A stretch of DNA of 64,000 nt from Antarctobacter albus (GTDB lineage Bacteria > Pseudomonadota > Alphaproteobacteria > Rhodobacterales > Rhodobacteraceae), in the NCBI RefSeq assembly GCF_900101505.1, contig NZ_FMZI01000002.1:248001-312000 (forward strand). The letters run 5' to 3'. Shown here in pieces: positions 24,349 through 34,111 of this stretch (its first letter is position 1; each line of letters begins with the position of its first letter). Below the pieces are notes generated by a model that searched no databases, was not told where the DNA came from, and was given only the letters and a program-made list of their open reading frames with translations. The position numbers and the translations under genes are program-made.

Positions 24349-24498
24349 ATGATGACCAAACACCTGCGGCACGATCCGCCCCGCGCCATTCCCCGTGACA
24401 TGGCCCGCCCACGCCCGACCGTGGCGGCCGCGCTCTTGCTGGCGGGGGCTTTGTCACTGCCCTTTGCGGCCCTGGCCGTTTTCCAGACGGTTTTCTGA
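24349..24498 (+). CDS. Small single-pass membrane protein, 49 residues
   Basis: It starts at ATGATG next to the palindrome. After a basic N-terminal half (HLRHDPPRAIPRDMARPRP), one hydrophobic helix (TVAAALLLAGALSLPFAAL) reaches nearly to the end (AVFQTVF). This is the shape of a small inner-membrane protein. It ends three bases before the stop of the convergent gene. I infer it is real from the helix and from the divergent operator; function unknown. Confidence 0.5.
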   Translation: MMTKHLRHDPPRAIPRDMARPRPTVAAALLLAGALSLPFAALAVFQTVF

Positions 24499-24501
24499 CC
24501 A

Positions 24502-25677
24502 TCAGGGCAGCGGCGGGTCCATGTAGATGTCGGCGATCGGCACATCGGGCGGCAGGATGCCCATGCAGCCCAGCTCGATATCCACGTCGCAATCGTAGCA
24601 TTCAACCTGCGATACCAGCGTGACCCGTGCATTGTAGCAGCTGAACCGCAGGCGGGGCATCTGCCCACCGCCGTAGCCATCGGGATAGAGCCAGCTCTGG
24701 AATTCCTCCCATTGGCCTGCGTTGATCTCACACTCATAGGGGCGTCCGGTGCGCGCATCGACAAAGGCCCCGGTCGAGCGCATGACCTCGCCGTTCCGCG
24801 TCAAAGTCATCGCGCCGGACCCCGGTTGCAGGTCCAGGTGCGCAGGCGCCTGGCTGCGGCTGTTGCGGCAGATCGCGTCAAAGAACTGTTCCTGCGCATA
24901 GGGATAGCGCCCATAGTTCAGCACGTTGGGTTCCACGTCGACGCCCCAGCGCACCGCCTGTTCCACGGTGTCCAGCACCAGCGGATCATCTGCGGGATGC
25001 GCCAGCATCTCGGCGAACAGGCCCTCTGACATGAATAGTCCGCCGCTGGCGATCATGGCGGCAATGCGCGCGCTGGCCTGCATCCCCACCTCCCAGATCT
25101 GGCGCGCCGTCTCGGGGGAATGGCTGTCTTCGGTCAGGTTTATGGCGGGTGCGTGCAGGCTCAGCCGGCCCTTGGGGTGCAGGATGAAATTCGAACGGCC
25201 CTCGTAGGCGGGGTTGCCGGAAAACCGGACGAAACGCCCGGCCAGAAAGACCAGCGCGCAGGCGCCGTTGCAGGTATCGTCGCGGGCGATGGCCGTCTGG
25301 ATGCCGGCGGGACCACCGCTGCGGTCGCTGCTTTGATCCTGGATGTAGCCGACGATGCGCAGCGCCTCGACCAGCGAGCCGCCGGCGCTGTTCAGGCACA
25401 CCCGGTGGGTAAAGATCGCATCGGGTGCGTAGTCCAGCGCCGGGCTGAACTGTCGAAAGATGACATCGGGCCTGAAATCCGGATCGTCAAATCCCCCTGT
25501 CGGCGAGGTTTCGAGAAAGGGGGCGATCCGCTCCCGGTCGCCTGTCTCGATGGGGCCGGACAGGCGCGCGGTACATCCCATCTCTGCCATCTTTGGCGAA
25601 ATGTCGGTTTCAAGCGTGGCCGCCTGCAGCGGCGTGGCCAGCAGGGCCAGGGAAATCAAGCCGGAAAGAAATCGCAT
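24502..25677 (-). CDS. Exported ClpP-fold protein (COG3904-like)
   Basis: A 391-residue protein with a signal peptide (MRFLSGLISLALLATPLQAA). Residues about 90-180 resemble the ClpP/crotonase-like periplasmic family: RVCLNSAGGSLVEALRIVGY, then DDTCNGACALVFLAGRFVRF. Related proteins usually have CxSAC, with the serine at the ClpP nucleophile position; here it is CNGAC, so proteolytic activity is doubtful. The C-terminal third is Cys-rich (VSQVECYDCDVDIELGC). A binding or scaffold role is possible. Confidence 0.72.
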   Translation of the reverse strand: MRFLSGLISLALLATPLQAATLETDISPKMAEMGCTARLSGPIETGDRERIAPFLETSPTGGFDDPDFRPDVIFRQFSPALDYAPDAIFTHRVCLNSAGGSLVEALRIVGYIQDQSSDRSGGPAGIQTAIARDDTCNGACALVFLAGRFVRFSGNPAYEGRSNFILHPKGRLSLHAPAINLTEDSHSPETARQIWEVGMQASARIAAMIASGGLFMSEGLFAEMLAHPADDPLVLDTVEQAVRWGVDVEPNVLNYGRYPYAQEQFFDAICRNSRSQAPAHLDLQPGSGAMTLTRNGEVMRSTGAFVDARTGRPYECEINAGQWEEFQSWLYPDGYGGGQMPRLRFSCYNARVTLVSQVECYDCDVDIELGCMGILPPDVPIADIYMDPPLP

Positions 25678-25761
25678 CGGGACAACCTGTTCATGAGACG
25701 ATAAATCCCTGTCAGATTGCCCGGTTCGGCCCTCCGGATCAATCGGCCCCGCGCAAAAGCA

Positions 25762-25789
25762 ACGGGCCGCCCCTCAGGGGACGGCCCGT
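25762..25789 (-). terminator. Terminator downstream of tyrS
   Basis: ACGGGCCG and CGGCCCGT form a perfect 8-base stem, with CCCCT/AGGGG extending the pairing inside, 22 bases after the tyrS stop. On the - strand it is followed by TTGCTTTTGC. Confidence 0.7.
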
Positions 25790-25810
25790 ATTCCGTTCAG
25801 ACCGAAAGGC

Positions 25811-27064
25811 TCAGTCCGCCAGCTTGACCAGCGCGTGCCGCTTCTTGCCCGCCGACAGCTTGACCGGCGAGGCCAGCGCACCCGCGTCCAGCATCATCCC
25901 GGCATCGGTCAGCGGCGCATCGTCGATGCGCGCGCCGTTTTCGGCGATCAGGCGCTTGGCCTCCTTGCCGGACTTCGCCAACCCCGACTTGACGATCAGC
26001 TGCACGATGGAAATGCCGTCGCCCAGGTCCGCAGGCGACAGTTCCAGCGTTGGCAGGTCGTCCCCGACGCCGCCTTTCTCAAAGACCTCGCGCGCGGTGG
26101 CCTCTGCTGCCGCGGCCGCCTCGGCCCCGTGACACAGCGCGGTGACCTCATTGGCCAGCACGATCTTGGCGTCGTTGATCTCGGATCCGGCCAGCGCACC
26201 CAGGCGTTCGCATTCGTCCAGCGGCATCTCGGTATAAAGCTTGAGGAACCGGCCCACGTCGGCATCGGTCGTGTTGCGCCAGAACTGCCAGAATTCATAG
26301 GGCGACAGCATGTCCGAGTTCAGCCAGATCGCGCCGCCCTGGCTCTTGCCCATCTTGCGCCCGTCCGAGGTGGTCAGCAGCGGCGAGGTCAGGCCATAGA
26401 TCTCTTCGTCCAGAACACGGCGGGTCAGGTCGATGCCGTTGACGATGTTGCCCCACTGGTCGCTGCCGCCCATCTGCAGGGTACAGTCATAGCGGCGGTA
26501 CAGTTCGAGGAAGTCATAGGCCTGCAGGATCATGTAGTTGAACTCGAGGAAGCTCAGCGATTGTTCCCGGTCCAGCCGCGATTTCACGGATTCGAACGAC
26601 AGCATCCGGTTGACGCTGAAATGCCGCCCGATGTCGCGCAGGAATTCCAGGTAGTTGAGCCCGTCCAGCCATTCGGCATTGTTCAGCATCAGCGCGCCGT
26701 TGCCGGATTCGCCATAGTCCAGGTACTTGGCGAAGACCTGTTTCATGCCGTCGATGTTGGCGTCGATCTGGTCCGGCGTCAGCAGCGGGCGTTCATCTGC
26801 GCGGAACGAGGGATCGCCCACCTTGGTGGTGCCGCCGCCCATCAGCGTGATCGGCTTGTGCCCGGTCTTCTGGAACCAGCGCAGCATCATGATGTTCAGC
26901 AGGTGCCCGACATGCAGCGATTTTGCCGTGGCGTCATAGCCGATATAGGCGGTCACCACCCCCTGGCTCAGCGCCTCGTCCAGCGCCTGGTAGTCGGTGC
27001 AGTCGGCCAGGTAGCCGCGCTGCATCATGACGGCCATGAAATCCGATTTGGGATGGTAGGTCAT
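25811..27064 (-). CDS. tyrS: Tyrosyl-tRNA synthetase
   Basis: A 417-residue class I synthetase charging tRNA-Tyr. HVGH at residues 51-54 is the HIGH motif, [19 protein letters not shown] lies in the tyrosine site, and KMGKS near residue 236 is the KMSKS equivalent. An S4-like RNA-binding domain ends the protein ([20 protein letters not shown]). The start is ATG 27064; much longer in-frame extensions upstream cover the anmK gene on the other strand and are not real. Overlapping TATACT / TATACC sequences at 27078-27099 could be divergent -10 boxes for tyrS and anmK. Confidence 0.97.
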   Translation of the reverse strand: MTYHPKSDFMAVMMQRGYLADCTDYQALDEALSQGVVTAYIGYDATAKSLHVGHLLNIMMLRWFQKTGHKPITLMGGGTTKVGDPSFRADERPLLTPDQIDANIDGMKQVFAKYLDYGESGNGALMLNNAEWLDGLNYLEFLRDIGRHFSVNRMLSFESVKSRLDREQSLSFLEFNYMILQAYDFLELYRRYDCTLQMGGSDQWGNIVNGIDLTRRVLDEEIYGLTSPLLTTSDGRKMGKSQGGAIWLNSDMLSPYEFWQFWRNTTDADVGRFLKLYTEMPLDECERLGALAGSEINDAKIVLANEVTALCHGAEAAAAAEATAREVFEKGGVGDDLPTLELSPADLGDGISIVQLIVKSGLAKSGKEAKRLIAENGARIDDAPLTDAGMMLDAGALASPVKLSAGKKRHALVKLAD

Positions 27065-27126
27065 GCGGGTGCCTCTGTATACTGCGCGGCGCAGGTATAA
27101 GCGCGGGCAGGGCCGAGGGAAAGAGC

Positions 27127-28233
27127 ATGTTGAAGGATGGGGCCGTCTGGGCGCTTGGCGCCATGTCGGGGACCTCGCTGGACGGGGTGGATGCGGCCAT
27201 GCTGCACACCGACGGGCTGCGGATCCTGGATTTCGGCACCAGCGGATACCGCGCCTATTCCGAGGGGGAGCGCGCGGTGCTGAGGGCTGCCCTGGGGCGC
27301 TGGCCCGGCGCGGGGCTGGAGCCGGCGCTGGAGGTGATCCAGTCCGCGCATGTGGAGCTGCTGTCGCAGTTCCCGGGAGCGCAGCTGGTGGGGTTTCACG
27401 GTCAGACCCTGGCGCATGAACCGCGCGGCCGGGGCACGCACCAGCTGGGCGATGGCGCCGCGCTGGCGCAGGCCCTGGGAAAGCCGGTGGTCTGGGATTT
27501 CCGCTCGGCGGACGTTTCTCTGGGGGGCGAAGGCGCGCCCTTGGCGGCGTTCTTCCACTGGGCCTGCGCGCGCCATATTGGCGCGACCGAGCCACTGTGT
27601 TTTCTCAATCTCGGCGGCGTCGGCAACCTCACCTGGGTCGATCCCCGGGCGGAGACACCCGAGGCCGAAGGCGCGCTTCTCGCCTTCGACACCGGCCCGG
27701 CCAATGCGCCGATCAACGACCTCGTGGCGGAACGTCTGGGCCTCGATTGCGATCTTGACGGGCGGTTGGCCCGCAAGGGACGGGTCGAGGACGGCGCGCT
27801 GGAGCTGTTCCTGGATGAGGGGTTCTTCCGCAAGATGCCGCCCAAGTCGCTGGACCGGGACGATTTTTCGCTGATGCTGGACCTCGTGCGTGAATTGTCG
27901 GATGCCGATGCGGCGGCCACCATGACAGGCATGGCGGCGGCGGCGGTCATGCAAGGTATGGAACATTGCCCGAAACCGCCCGCCCGTGTGCTGGTCACAG
28001 GGGGCGGGCGCAAGAACCCGGTCATGATGCGGATGTTGGCGGCGGGGCTGGATTGCCCGGTGGAGCCGGTGGAAAAGGCGGGCCTCGATGGCGACATGCT
28101 GGAGGCGCAAGCCTTTGCCTATCTCGCCGTGCGCGTGGCCCGTGGCCTGCCCACATCGGCGCCGGGCACAACAGGCGTGGCGGCGCCGGTGGGGGGCGGA
28201 CAAATCAGCCGACCTGAGAGCGTCCAGGGATGA
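27127..28233 (+). CDS. anmK: Anhydro-N-acetylmuramic acid kinase
   Basis: A 368-residue kinase that recycles 1,6-anhydro-MurNAc to MurNAc-6-phosphate. Seen: [18 protein letters not shown] at the N-terminus, [43 protein letters not shown] and [18 protein letters not shown]. It is cytoplasmic. The pairing with divergent tyrS is conserved in many alphaproteobacteria. The C-terminus runs into a region with dispersed repeats. Confidence 0.95.
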   Translation: MLKDGAVWALGAMSGTSLDGVDAAMLHTDGLRILDFGTSGYRAYSEGERAVLRAALGRWPGAGLEPALEVIQSAHVELLSQFPGAQLVGFHGQTLAHEPRGRGTHQLGDGAALAQALGKPVVWDFRSADVSLGGEGAPLAAFFHWACARHIGATEPLCFLNLGGVGNLTWVDPRAETPEAEGALLAFDTGPANAPINDLVAERLGLDCDLDGRLARKGRVEDGALELFLDEGFFRKMPPKSLDRDDFSLMLDLVRELSDADAAATMTGMAAAAVMQGMEHCPKPPARVLVTGGGRKNPVMMRMLAAGLDCPVEPVEKAGLDGDMLEAQAFAYLAVRVARGLPTSAPGTTGVAAPVGGGQISRPESVQG

Positions 28234-28260
28234 CTCGCGCCTGCGGCGCGTGCCTGCGGC

Positions 28261-28290
28261 GGAGGTATTTATAGCCCAAAGAAACATGGG
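28261..28290 (+). repeat. Dispersed GGAGGTATTT...CCCAAAGAAA element, copy 2
   Basis: GGAGGTATTT-ATAG-CCCAAAGAAA-CATGGG, preceded by GCCTGCGGC. It pairs as an inverted repeat with copy 3. Confidence 0.55.
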
Positions 28291-28441
28291 GTTCTGCAAA
28301 ACGCCCGCCCCGTGACGCGCACGAGACGGGCGTGAAGCGGCGCCGGTGTCTGCCGGATGCTTCTTCGGGCACGGTCATCGGCTCCTCAGCCTGTACCGTG
28401 CAGACAGGTTGGCGCATTAACCTTAATCAAGGGTGAACGAC

Positions 28442-28471
28442 CCAGTATTTCTTTGGGCCGAAAATACCTCC
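28442..28471 (-). repeat. Dispersed GGAGGTATTT...CCCAAAGAAA element, copy 3 (inverted)
   Basis: Read on the - strand: GGAGGTATTT-TCGG-CCCAAAGAAA-TACTGGG. It is nearly identical to copy 2 but inverted, so a transcript across both could form a long stem. Confidence 0.55.
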
Positions 28472-28479
28472 GGGGAGCG

Positions 28480-28498
28480 CGAGGGGCAGAGCCCCTCG
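28480..28498. terminator. Hairpin between anmK and moaA
   Basis: CGAGGGGC and GCCCCTCG pair over AGA, a perfect 8-base stem between two convergent genes. There is no T-run on either side; termination is plausible but not certain. Confidence 0.45.
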
Positions 28499-28545
28499 TC
28501 CAAACAGCCTGTGCGGCGCAGCCGCTCCGTCGGATCAGCCTGACG

Positions 28546-29553
28546 TCAGCCGCCCGTGTGGCTCATGTGCCGGGACACGCGACCGTCCACGCCCTGGCGG
28601 GAGTAGTCGAAGTCGTGACCCTTGGGTTTGAGCGCGATGGCCGCGCGGATCGCCGCCTCCAGCGGTTCGTCGCTGTCGGGATGGTTGCGCAGCGCCGCGC
28701 GCAGGTCGGCGTTGTCTTCCTGACCCAGGCACATGAACAGCTCACCCGTGCAGGTCAGGCGCACCCGGTTGCAGCTTTCGCAGAAATTATGCGTGAGCGG
28801 CGTGATGAAGCCGATCTTCTGGCCCGTTTCTTCCAGACGGACGTAGCGGGCGGGGCCACCGGTGCGCTCGGGAAGGTCGGTCACGGTATACTGTTCCGCC
28901 AGCCGCGCGCGCAGGTCGGTCAGTTTCCAGTATTGATCCAGCCGGTCCTCGTTGCCGATGTCGCCCATCGGCATGACCTCGATCCACGTCAGGTCCATGT
29001 CGCGTTCGGCGCACCATTCGGTGATCGAAAACAGCTCGTCCTCGTTGAAGCCCTTGAGCGCCACGGCGTTGAGTTTGACCCGGAGACCCGCAGCCTGTGC
29101 CGCGTCCAGCCCGCGCAGGACCTGCGGCAGACGGCCCCAGCGTGTGACGTCGGCAAATTTCTTTTCGTCCAGCGTGTCGAGCGAGACATTCACCCGCCGC
29201 ACGCCCGCCGCGTAGAGATCCCCGGCGAAGCGTTCCAGCTGCGATCCGTTGGTCGTCAGCGTCAACTCCTTGAGCGCGCCGGAGTCGAGATGCCGCGTCA
29301 TGCGGCGGAAAAACGTCATGATATCCCGGCGCACCAGCGGTTCCCCGCCGGTGATGCGCAGTTTCTCGACCCCCAGTCGCACAAAGGTCGAACACATGCG
29401 ATCCAGCTCTTCGAGCGTCAGCAGCTCTTTCTTTGGCAGAAAGGTCATGTTCTCCGACATGCAGTAGACGCAGCGGAAATCGCAGCGGTCGGTGACGGAG
29501 ACCCGAAGATAGGAGATCGGGCGCTGAAAGGGATCGATGAGCGATTGTGTCAT
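28546..29553 (-). CDS. moaA: GTP 3',8-cyclase (molybdopterin synthesis protein A)
   Basis: A 335-residue radical-SAM enzyme, first step of molybdenum cofactor synthesis. The SAM cluster motif is [11 protein letters not shown] (CxxxCxxC); the second cluster ligands are in [20 protein letters not shown], and the C-terminus ends in the conserved Gly-Gly. [14 protein letters not shown] is also diagnostic. The start at ATG 29553 gives [20 protein letters not shown]; longer forms run through the divergent lipoprotein gene. Confidence 0.96.
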   Translation of the reverse strand: MTQSLIDPFQRPISYLRVSVTDRCDFRCVYCMSENMTFLPKKELLTLEELDRMCSTFVRLGVEKLRITGGEPLVRRDIMTFFRRMTRHLDSGALKELTLTTNGSQLERFAGDLYAAGVRRVNVSLDTLDEKKFADVTRWGRLPQVLRGLDAAQAAGLRVKLNAVALKGFNEDELFSITEWCAERDMDLTWIEVMPMGDIGNEDRLDQYWKLTDLRARLAEQYTVTDLPERTGGPARYVRLEETGQKIGFITPLTHNFCESCNRVRLTCTGELFMCLGQEDNADLRAALRNHPDSDEPLEAAIRAAIALKPKGHDFDYSRQGVDGRVSRHMSHTGG

Positions 29554-29608
29554 GTGCGAGACACTAGTCCTCGGTCGGAAATTCGGCAAGAGTGCCGTGG
29601 GAAATGTC

Positions 29609-30121
29609 ATGAAGGGGGAGGGACGCAAATTGCGCGGCATCCTGACGACACTGTTGATTTGCGCCGCTCTGGCGCCCGCAGGCTGCGGCAAACTGCCCTT
29701 CCTCAAGGACCGCTCGCAGGCCGAGGTGCCTGCACCACAGCCGCAGACCCCGCCGGAGGGCGCAGCCGCGGTCAGGCCGCCAGAGGGCGCGCGCACGGCG
29801 GAACAGTTCGATACGACCACCGCCGATGAGCGCAAGAAGGCAGCCGAGGCGCCAAAACCGGGGGGTGAGAGCCTGCTGGGCGAAACCGTGGCCAGCCTGG
29901 GCGATCCGGCGGCGGCCGGGTTCTGGCTGGAAACGCCGCTGGTGACGTCGGTGCGGCAGGGCCGGGTGGAAAACCCGGCAACCGGCAAATCCTCGCAAGT
30001 GGAACTGAGGCCGATCGAAGGGCCGAAAACCGGCGGCAGCCGGATCTCGCTGGCGGCCATGCGGCTGATCGGCGCCTCGCTGACGGATCTGCCGACACTC
30101 AAGGTCTTTGCCGGCGGCTAG
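29609..30121 (+). CDS. Hypothetical lipoprotein
   Basis: A 170-residue protein from ATG 29609. The signal ends in a lipobox-like [10 protein letters not shown]. The middle is low-complexity Pro/Ala/Glu. The C-terminal part ([40 protein letters not shown]) is folded and probably a small envelope domain. It diverges from moaA by 55 bases and overlaps the stop of the convergent AlkD-like gene by four bases. Function unknown. Confidence 0.72.
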   Translation: MKGEGRKLRGILTTLLICAALAPAGCGKLPFLKDRSQAEVPAPQPQTPPEGAAAVRPPEGARTAEQFDTTTADERKKAAEAPKPGGESLLGETVASLGDPAAAGFWLETPLVTSVRQGRVENPATGKSSQVELRPIEGPKTGGSRISLAAMRLIGASLTDLPTLKVFAGG

Positions 30122-30795
30122 GGCAGGTATTTGCCTGCCTCCTTGCGCGCAAAGGGTTTCATCGCTGCGCCATGCGAGTCGAGGAAACCCTGCGCGGCCC
30201 CGGCGTCATGTTTCGACAATTCGCGAATCCACCAGGCCACGGCCTTCTGGATGAACCATTGCGGGTCTGGAACATAGCGGGCGGCCCAATCCAGCACGCG
30301 CGCCCGGGCATCGGCCTGCTCGGGCTTGGGAAAATTCAGATGCGCCAGGGGCAGGGTGATGACCAGCGCCGCGCGTTTCGTCCAGAGATGGTCGCTGGTG
30401 GTCCAGCTCTCGACCTCGTCCAGCCGAGACAGATCCGCCATGATCCGGCGTTGCCCCGCCATGCAGGCGTGATCGGCCACCGCCCAGGCGTCGAAGGTCG
30501 GCACCCAGGAACAGATCAGCCGCCAGGCCTCGTCGTCGGGCCGCAGCCGGGCCTGTGTCAGCAGCTTGGCGGCCAGGATGCGCGCCTCGTGGATGTCACT
30601 GGCCCAGAGCGCACTGGCCAGCGCCACGCGGCCCGGCACGTCCATGACCTGCCGCCATTCCTTTGCCAGATCGTTCAGCACCGGGTTGGGCACGCCCAGA
30701 TAGAGGCGGTCCACCTTGTGATAGCGCGCCGATCCCTCGGCGCGCTCTGCGTCTCCCTGAGCGCGCAGTGTGTCCAGAGCCTGTTCGGGCGTCAC
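30118..30795 (-). CDS. DNA alkylation repair protein (AlkD-like)
   Basis: A 225-residue all-helical HEAT-like protein. ARYHKVDRLYLGVPNPVLND, then LASALWASDIHEARILAAKL, FDAWAVADHACMA and WFIQKAVAWWIRELSKHD are hallmarks of the AlkC/AlkD DNA glycosylase group, which removes bulky alkylated bases. The GTG start overlaps the glmS stop (GTGA), so it is the last gene of the glmU-glmS operon. Confidence 0.85.
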   Translation of the reverse strand: MTPEQALDTLRAQGDAERAEGSARYHKVDRLYLGVPNPVLNDLAKEWRQVMDVPGRVALASALWASDIHEARILAAKLLTQARLRPDDEAWRLICSWVPTFDAWAVADHACMAGQRRIMADLSRLDEVESWTTSDHLWTKRAALVITLPLAHLNFPKPEQADARARVLDWAARYVPDPQWFIQKAVAWWIRELSKHDAGAAQGFLDSHGAAMKPFARKEAGKYLP

Positions 30796-32609
30796 TCCAC
30801 CGTCACCGATTTTGCGAGGTTGCGCGGCTGGTCGACGTCGGTGCCCTTGGCGATGGCCGTGTGATAGGCCAGAAGCTGCGCGGGCAGGGCATAGAGGATG
30901 GGCGCCAGCACGTCTGGCACCGTCGGCATCTGAACCACGCGCCAGACGTCCTGGCCTGCGGCGGCGGCGCCTTCGGCATCGGTGACCAGGCAGACCTTGC
31001 CACCGCGCGCCATGACCTCCTGCATGTTCGACACGGTCTTTTCGAACAGCGCGTCCTTGGGGGCCATGACCACCACAGGCACATGTTTGTCGATGAGCGC
31101 GATGGGGCCGTGTTTTAGCTCTCCAGACGCATAAGCTTCGGCATGGATGTAGCTGATTTCCTTGAGTTTTAACGCACCTTCAAGCGCGAGGGGATACATC
31201 AGGCCGCGCCCCAGGAAAAGGATATCGCGCGCCTCTGCCAGCTTGCGCGCCACGCCGGCGATCACCTCGTCGCGGTCCAAGGCGGCGTTGAAGGTGCCGG
31301 GCAGCGCGCGCAGGCCCTTGAGGATCTCGTCGCGGGCCTCGGGCGTCAGCCGCCCGCGCGCCTCTGCCGCCTTGAGTGCCAGCAGCAGCAGCACGTTCAA
31401 CTGGCAGGTAAAGGCCTTGGTCGAGGCAACCCCGATTTCCACGCCAGCGTGGATCGGCAGCGCCAGGTCGCTTTCCCGCGCGATCGAGCTGTTGGGCACG
31501 TTGACCACGGAAAAGATCTTGTCGGCCTTGTCCGCGCAATAGCGCAGGGCGGCCAGCGTGTCCGCCGTTTCGCCCGACTGGCTGACGAAAAGCGCCGCGG
31601 TTCCGGGCAGGACGGGCGGCTCGCGGTAACGGAACTCGGACGCGATATCGACCTCGACCGGCAGGCCTGCAAGCTGTTCGAACCAGTATTTCGCCGTCAG
31701 GCAGGCGTAGTAGGCGGTGCCGCAGGCGACCATCGTCAGCCGGTCGATTTTGGCAAAGTCGATGCCCGGATCGGGCAGGGCGATGCCCTCTTCGGTCAGG
31801 TAGGCGTTCAGCGCGTCGGACAGGACCTGCGGCTGTTCCGCGATCTCCTTGGCCATGAAATGCTTGTACCCGGCCTTGTCGACCCGGGCCGCGTCCATCT
31901 GGACCTTGCGCATCTCGCGGTTGACCAGGCGGCCCGCCTCGTCGTGGATGGTCACGCCTTCGCGGGACAGGACCGCGCGGTCGCCTTCTTCCAGGTAGGT
32001 GATGCGCGGCGTCAGCGGGGCCAGCGCGATGGCGTCGGAGCCGACGTACATCTCGCCCTCGCCATGCCCGATTGCCAGCGGAGAGCCCTTGCGCGCCGCG
32101 ACCATCAGGTCGTCTTCGCCGTCAAAGAGAAAGGCCAGGGCAAAGGCACCTTCCAGCTTGTCGATGCAGGCCATCGCCGCATCCACCGGCCCCATGCCCT
32201 TTTGCATCAGGCTATGGGTCACAAGGGCGATGGTCTCGGTGTCGGTTTCGGTCGTGGGCGCCAGTCCCGAAGATTTAACTTCGGCGCGCAACTCCTTGTA
32301 GTTCTCGATGATTCCGTTGTGAACAACGGCCACGGGGCCGGATTTATGCGGGTGGGCATTGTCGGTCGAGGGTTCGCCGTGGGTGGCCCAGCGGGTGTGC
32401 CCGATGCCCGATTTTCCCGCCAACGGGTTGTGCACCAGCGCGTCCGAGAGGTTGACCAGCTTGCCCATTGCCCGGCGCCGGTCCAGGTGGCCGTCATGCA
32501 CGGTTGCGATGCCGGCGCTGTCATAGCCGCGATATTCCAGCCGACGCAGCGCCTCGACCAGTTGCGGGGCCACTTCGTGGGTCCCAAGAATGCCTACGAT
32601 TCCACACAT
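30792..32609 (-). CDS. glmS: Glucosamine-fructose-6-phosphate aminotransferase
   Basis: A 605-residue enzyme making glucosamine-6-phosphate for cell wall and LPS. The N-terminal glutaminase starts MCGIVGILG with the nucleophile Cys2, and the active site includes GHTRWATHGEPSTDNAHPH. Two SIS sugar-isomerase domains follow (FVSQSGETADTLAALRYC; FLGRGLMYPLALEGALKLKE). It ends with the conserved DQPRNLAKSVTVE. It lies 36 bases downstream of glmU on the same strand; I see no glmS ribozyme in that gap. Confidence 0.97.
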   Translation of the reverse strand: MCGIVGILGTHEVAPQLVEALRRLEYRGYDSAGIATVHDGHLDRRRAMGKLVNLSDALVHNPLAGKSGIGHTRWATHGEPSTDNAHPHKSGPVAVVHNGIIENYKELRAEVKSSGLAPTTETDTETIALVTHSLMQKGMGPVDAAMACIDKLEGAFALAFLFDGEDDLMVAARKGSPLAIGHGEGEMYVGSDAIALAPLTPRITYLEEGDRAVLSREGVTIHDEAGRLVNREMRKVQMDAARVDKAGYKHFMAKEIAEQPQVLSDALNAYLTEEGIALPDPGIDFAKIDRLTMVACGTAYYACLTAKYWFEQLAGLPVEVDIASEFRYREPPVLPGTAALFVSQSGETADTLAALRYCADKADKIFSVVNVPNSSIARESDLALPIHAGVEIGVASTKAFTCQLNVLLLLALKAAEARGRLTPEARDEILKGLRALPGTFNAALDRDEVIAGVARKLAEARDILFLGRGLMYPLALEGALKLKEISYIHAEAYASGELKHGPIALIDKHVPVVVMAPKDALFEKTVSNMQEVMARGGKVCLVTDAEGAAAAGQDVWRVVQMPTVPDVLAPILYALPAQLLAYHTAIAKGTDVDQPRNLAKSVTVE

Positions 32610-32645
32610 CTTCTCAAATCCCTCGTCTCAAAATAATCCGCCCGG

Positions 32646-33998
32646 TCAGGCGTTTGCCTTCTGCTTGGCCTTTTTCGCGCGCAGCATGTTCATCAGCTTT
32701 TCCGCCAGGCCCGGCTTGGTTTCCTGCTTGCCCCGCGCAATCGCCAGCGCCCCGGCCGGCACGTCCGAGGTGATGGTCGATCCCGATCCTGTCATGGCGC
32801 CGTCACCAATCGTCACCGGGGCCACCAGCATCGTGTCCGACCCGATGAAGGCGCGTTTGCCGATCACGGTGCGGTGCTTGAACACGCCGTCATAGTTGCA
32901 GGTGATGGTGCCGGCGCCGATGTTGGTCTTTTCGCCGACCTCGGCGTCGCCGATATAGGTCAGGTGGTTGGCCTTGACGCCTTCGTGCAGCACCGCGTTC
33001 TTGACCTCGACAAAGTTGCCGACATGCACGTCCTCGGCCAGTTCGGCACCGGGACGCAGGCGGGCATAGGGGCCGACGATGGCGCCACGGCTGACGTGGC
33101 AGCCCTCGAGATGGGAAAAGGCACGGATGCGGGCGCCGGATTCCACGGTGACACCGGGGCCAAAGACCACGTTCGGTTCGATCTCGGCATCGCGGCCCAC
33201 CACCGTGTCCCAGGCCAGGTGCACCGTTTCGGGAGCCTGCAGCGTGACGCCCAGGTCCAATAGCTCGGCCCGCGCGGCGGCCTGAAAGGCGGCCTCGGCA
33301 AAGGCCAGGTCGGTGCGCGAGTTCACGCCCAGGGTTTCCGCCTCGGGGCAGCGGACGACGGTTGCGCTCCTGCCCTCGGCGCGGGCGATGCCCGGCACAT
33401 CCGTCAGGTAGTATTCGCCACTGGCATTGTCGTTTCCGACCTTGGCCAACATCTCGGCCAGCAGGCCCGCGTCTGCCGCAATTACACCTGAATTGCAGAG
33501 AGTTATGCTGCGTTCTTTATCCGTCGCGTCCTTGAACTCGACGATCTTGACCAGGTCGTCGCCCTCCATCACCAGCCGGCCATAGCGGGCCGGGTCAGCG
33601 GCCTCGAACCCTAGCACCACGACGTCATGCGTGGCCCGCGCGGCGCGCATCGCCTCCAGCGTGTCGGGCGAGATGAAGGGGGTATCGCCATAAAGCACCA
33701 CCACGTCGCCCTCGAACCCCTCCAGCGCGGGCAGCGCGATACGCACCGCATGGCCGGTGCCCAGCTGTTCGGCCTGTTCGACCACGGAGAGGTCGGGGTC
33801 ATAGTCGCGGGCCGCCTCGGCCACCGCGTCGAACCCGTGGCCACCCACGACCACCGTCCGCTCGGGCGCCAGCGCGGCGCCGGCGCGCAGCGCGTGCCAG
33901 AGCATCGGCGCCCCCGCGATCCGGTGCAGGACCTTGGGTTGGTCCGAGTTCATGCGAGTGCCCTTGCCGGCGGCAAGTACGATCAGGGCGGTGCTCAT
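32646..33998 (-). CDS. glmU: Bifunctional UDP-GlcNAc pyrophosphorylase / GlcN-1-P acetyltransferase
   Basis: A 450-residue enzyme, the last two steps to UDP-GlcNAc. The N-terminal nucleotidyltransferase has LAAGKGTRMNSDQPKVLH and VLYGDTPFISPDTLEAM. The C-terminal left-handed beta-helix acetyltransferase has VVGRDAEIEPNVVFGPGVTV, NFVEVKNAVLHEGVKANHLT and GAGTITCNYDGVFKHRTVIG. Together with glmS it forms the amino-sugar operon. It is divergent from the HAD gene. Confidence 0.97.
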   Translation of the reverse strand: MSTALIVLAAGKGTRMNSDQPKVLHRIAGAPMLWHALRAGAALAPERTVVVGGHGFDAVAEAARDYDPDLSVVEQAEQLGTGHAVRIALPALEGFEGDVVVLYGDTPFISPDTLEAMRAARATHDVVVLGFEAADPARYGRLVMEGDDLVKIVEFKDATDKERSITLCNSGVIAADAGLLAEMLAKVGNDNASGEYYLTDVPGIARAEGRSATVVRCPEAETLGVNSRTDLAFAEAAFQAAARAELLDLGVTLQAPETVHLAWDTVVGRDAEIEPNVVFGPGVTVESGARIRAFSHLEGCHVSRGAIVGPYARLRPGAELAEDVHVGNFVEVKNAVLHEGVKANHLTYIGDAEVGEKTNIGAGTITCNYDGVFKHRTVIGKRAFIGSDTMLVAPVTIGDGAMTGSGSTITSDVPAGALAIARGKQETKPGLAEKLMNMLRAKKAKQKANA

Positions 33999-34111
33999 CA
34001 GGCTGCTCCGGAATTGCCTCTTTTTCCTGCCCGTTTTATCGGAGTGTTCGAGTGGTGCAAGGTGGCGTGGTTCACGGCAGGTTGCGGCATGTGACAGCAG
34101 GGGGCAGGCAA

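Larger units (their letters stand above)
28234..28545. other. 312-base gene-free region with inverted repeat elements
   Basis: No convincing gene is present. It holds two copies of the GGAGGTATTT...CCCAAAGAAA element in opposite orientation, at 28261-28290 and 28442-28471, about 150 bases apart, and a short perfect hairpin at 28480-28498. ATTAACCTTAATC near 28417-28429 is AT-rich. The convergent genes anmK and moaA end on either side. Confidence 0.6.

Noticed and set aside
25811-27595. A 594-residue reading frame extending tyrS upstream
   Set aside because: The extension past 27064 lies antisense to anmK, is Pro/Arg-rich shadow sequence and has no ribosome site; tyrosyl-tRNA synthetase begins at 27064.
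28546-30102. A 518-residue frame extending moaA upstream
   Set aside because: The N-terminal part is antisense to the lipoprotein gene; MoaA proteins start at the MTQSLIDPF position.
31449-32636. A 395-residue + strand frame opposite glmS
   Set aside because: Antisense shadow of a confidently identified gene.
32610-32645. glmS ribozyme or riboswitch
   Set aside because: The 36-base glmU-glmS gap is far too short and no such element is expected in this group.
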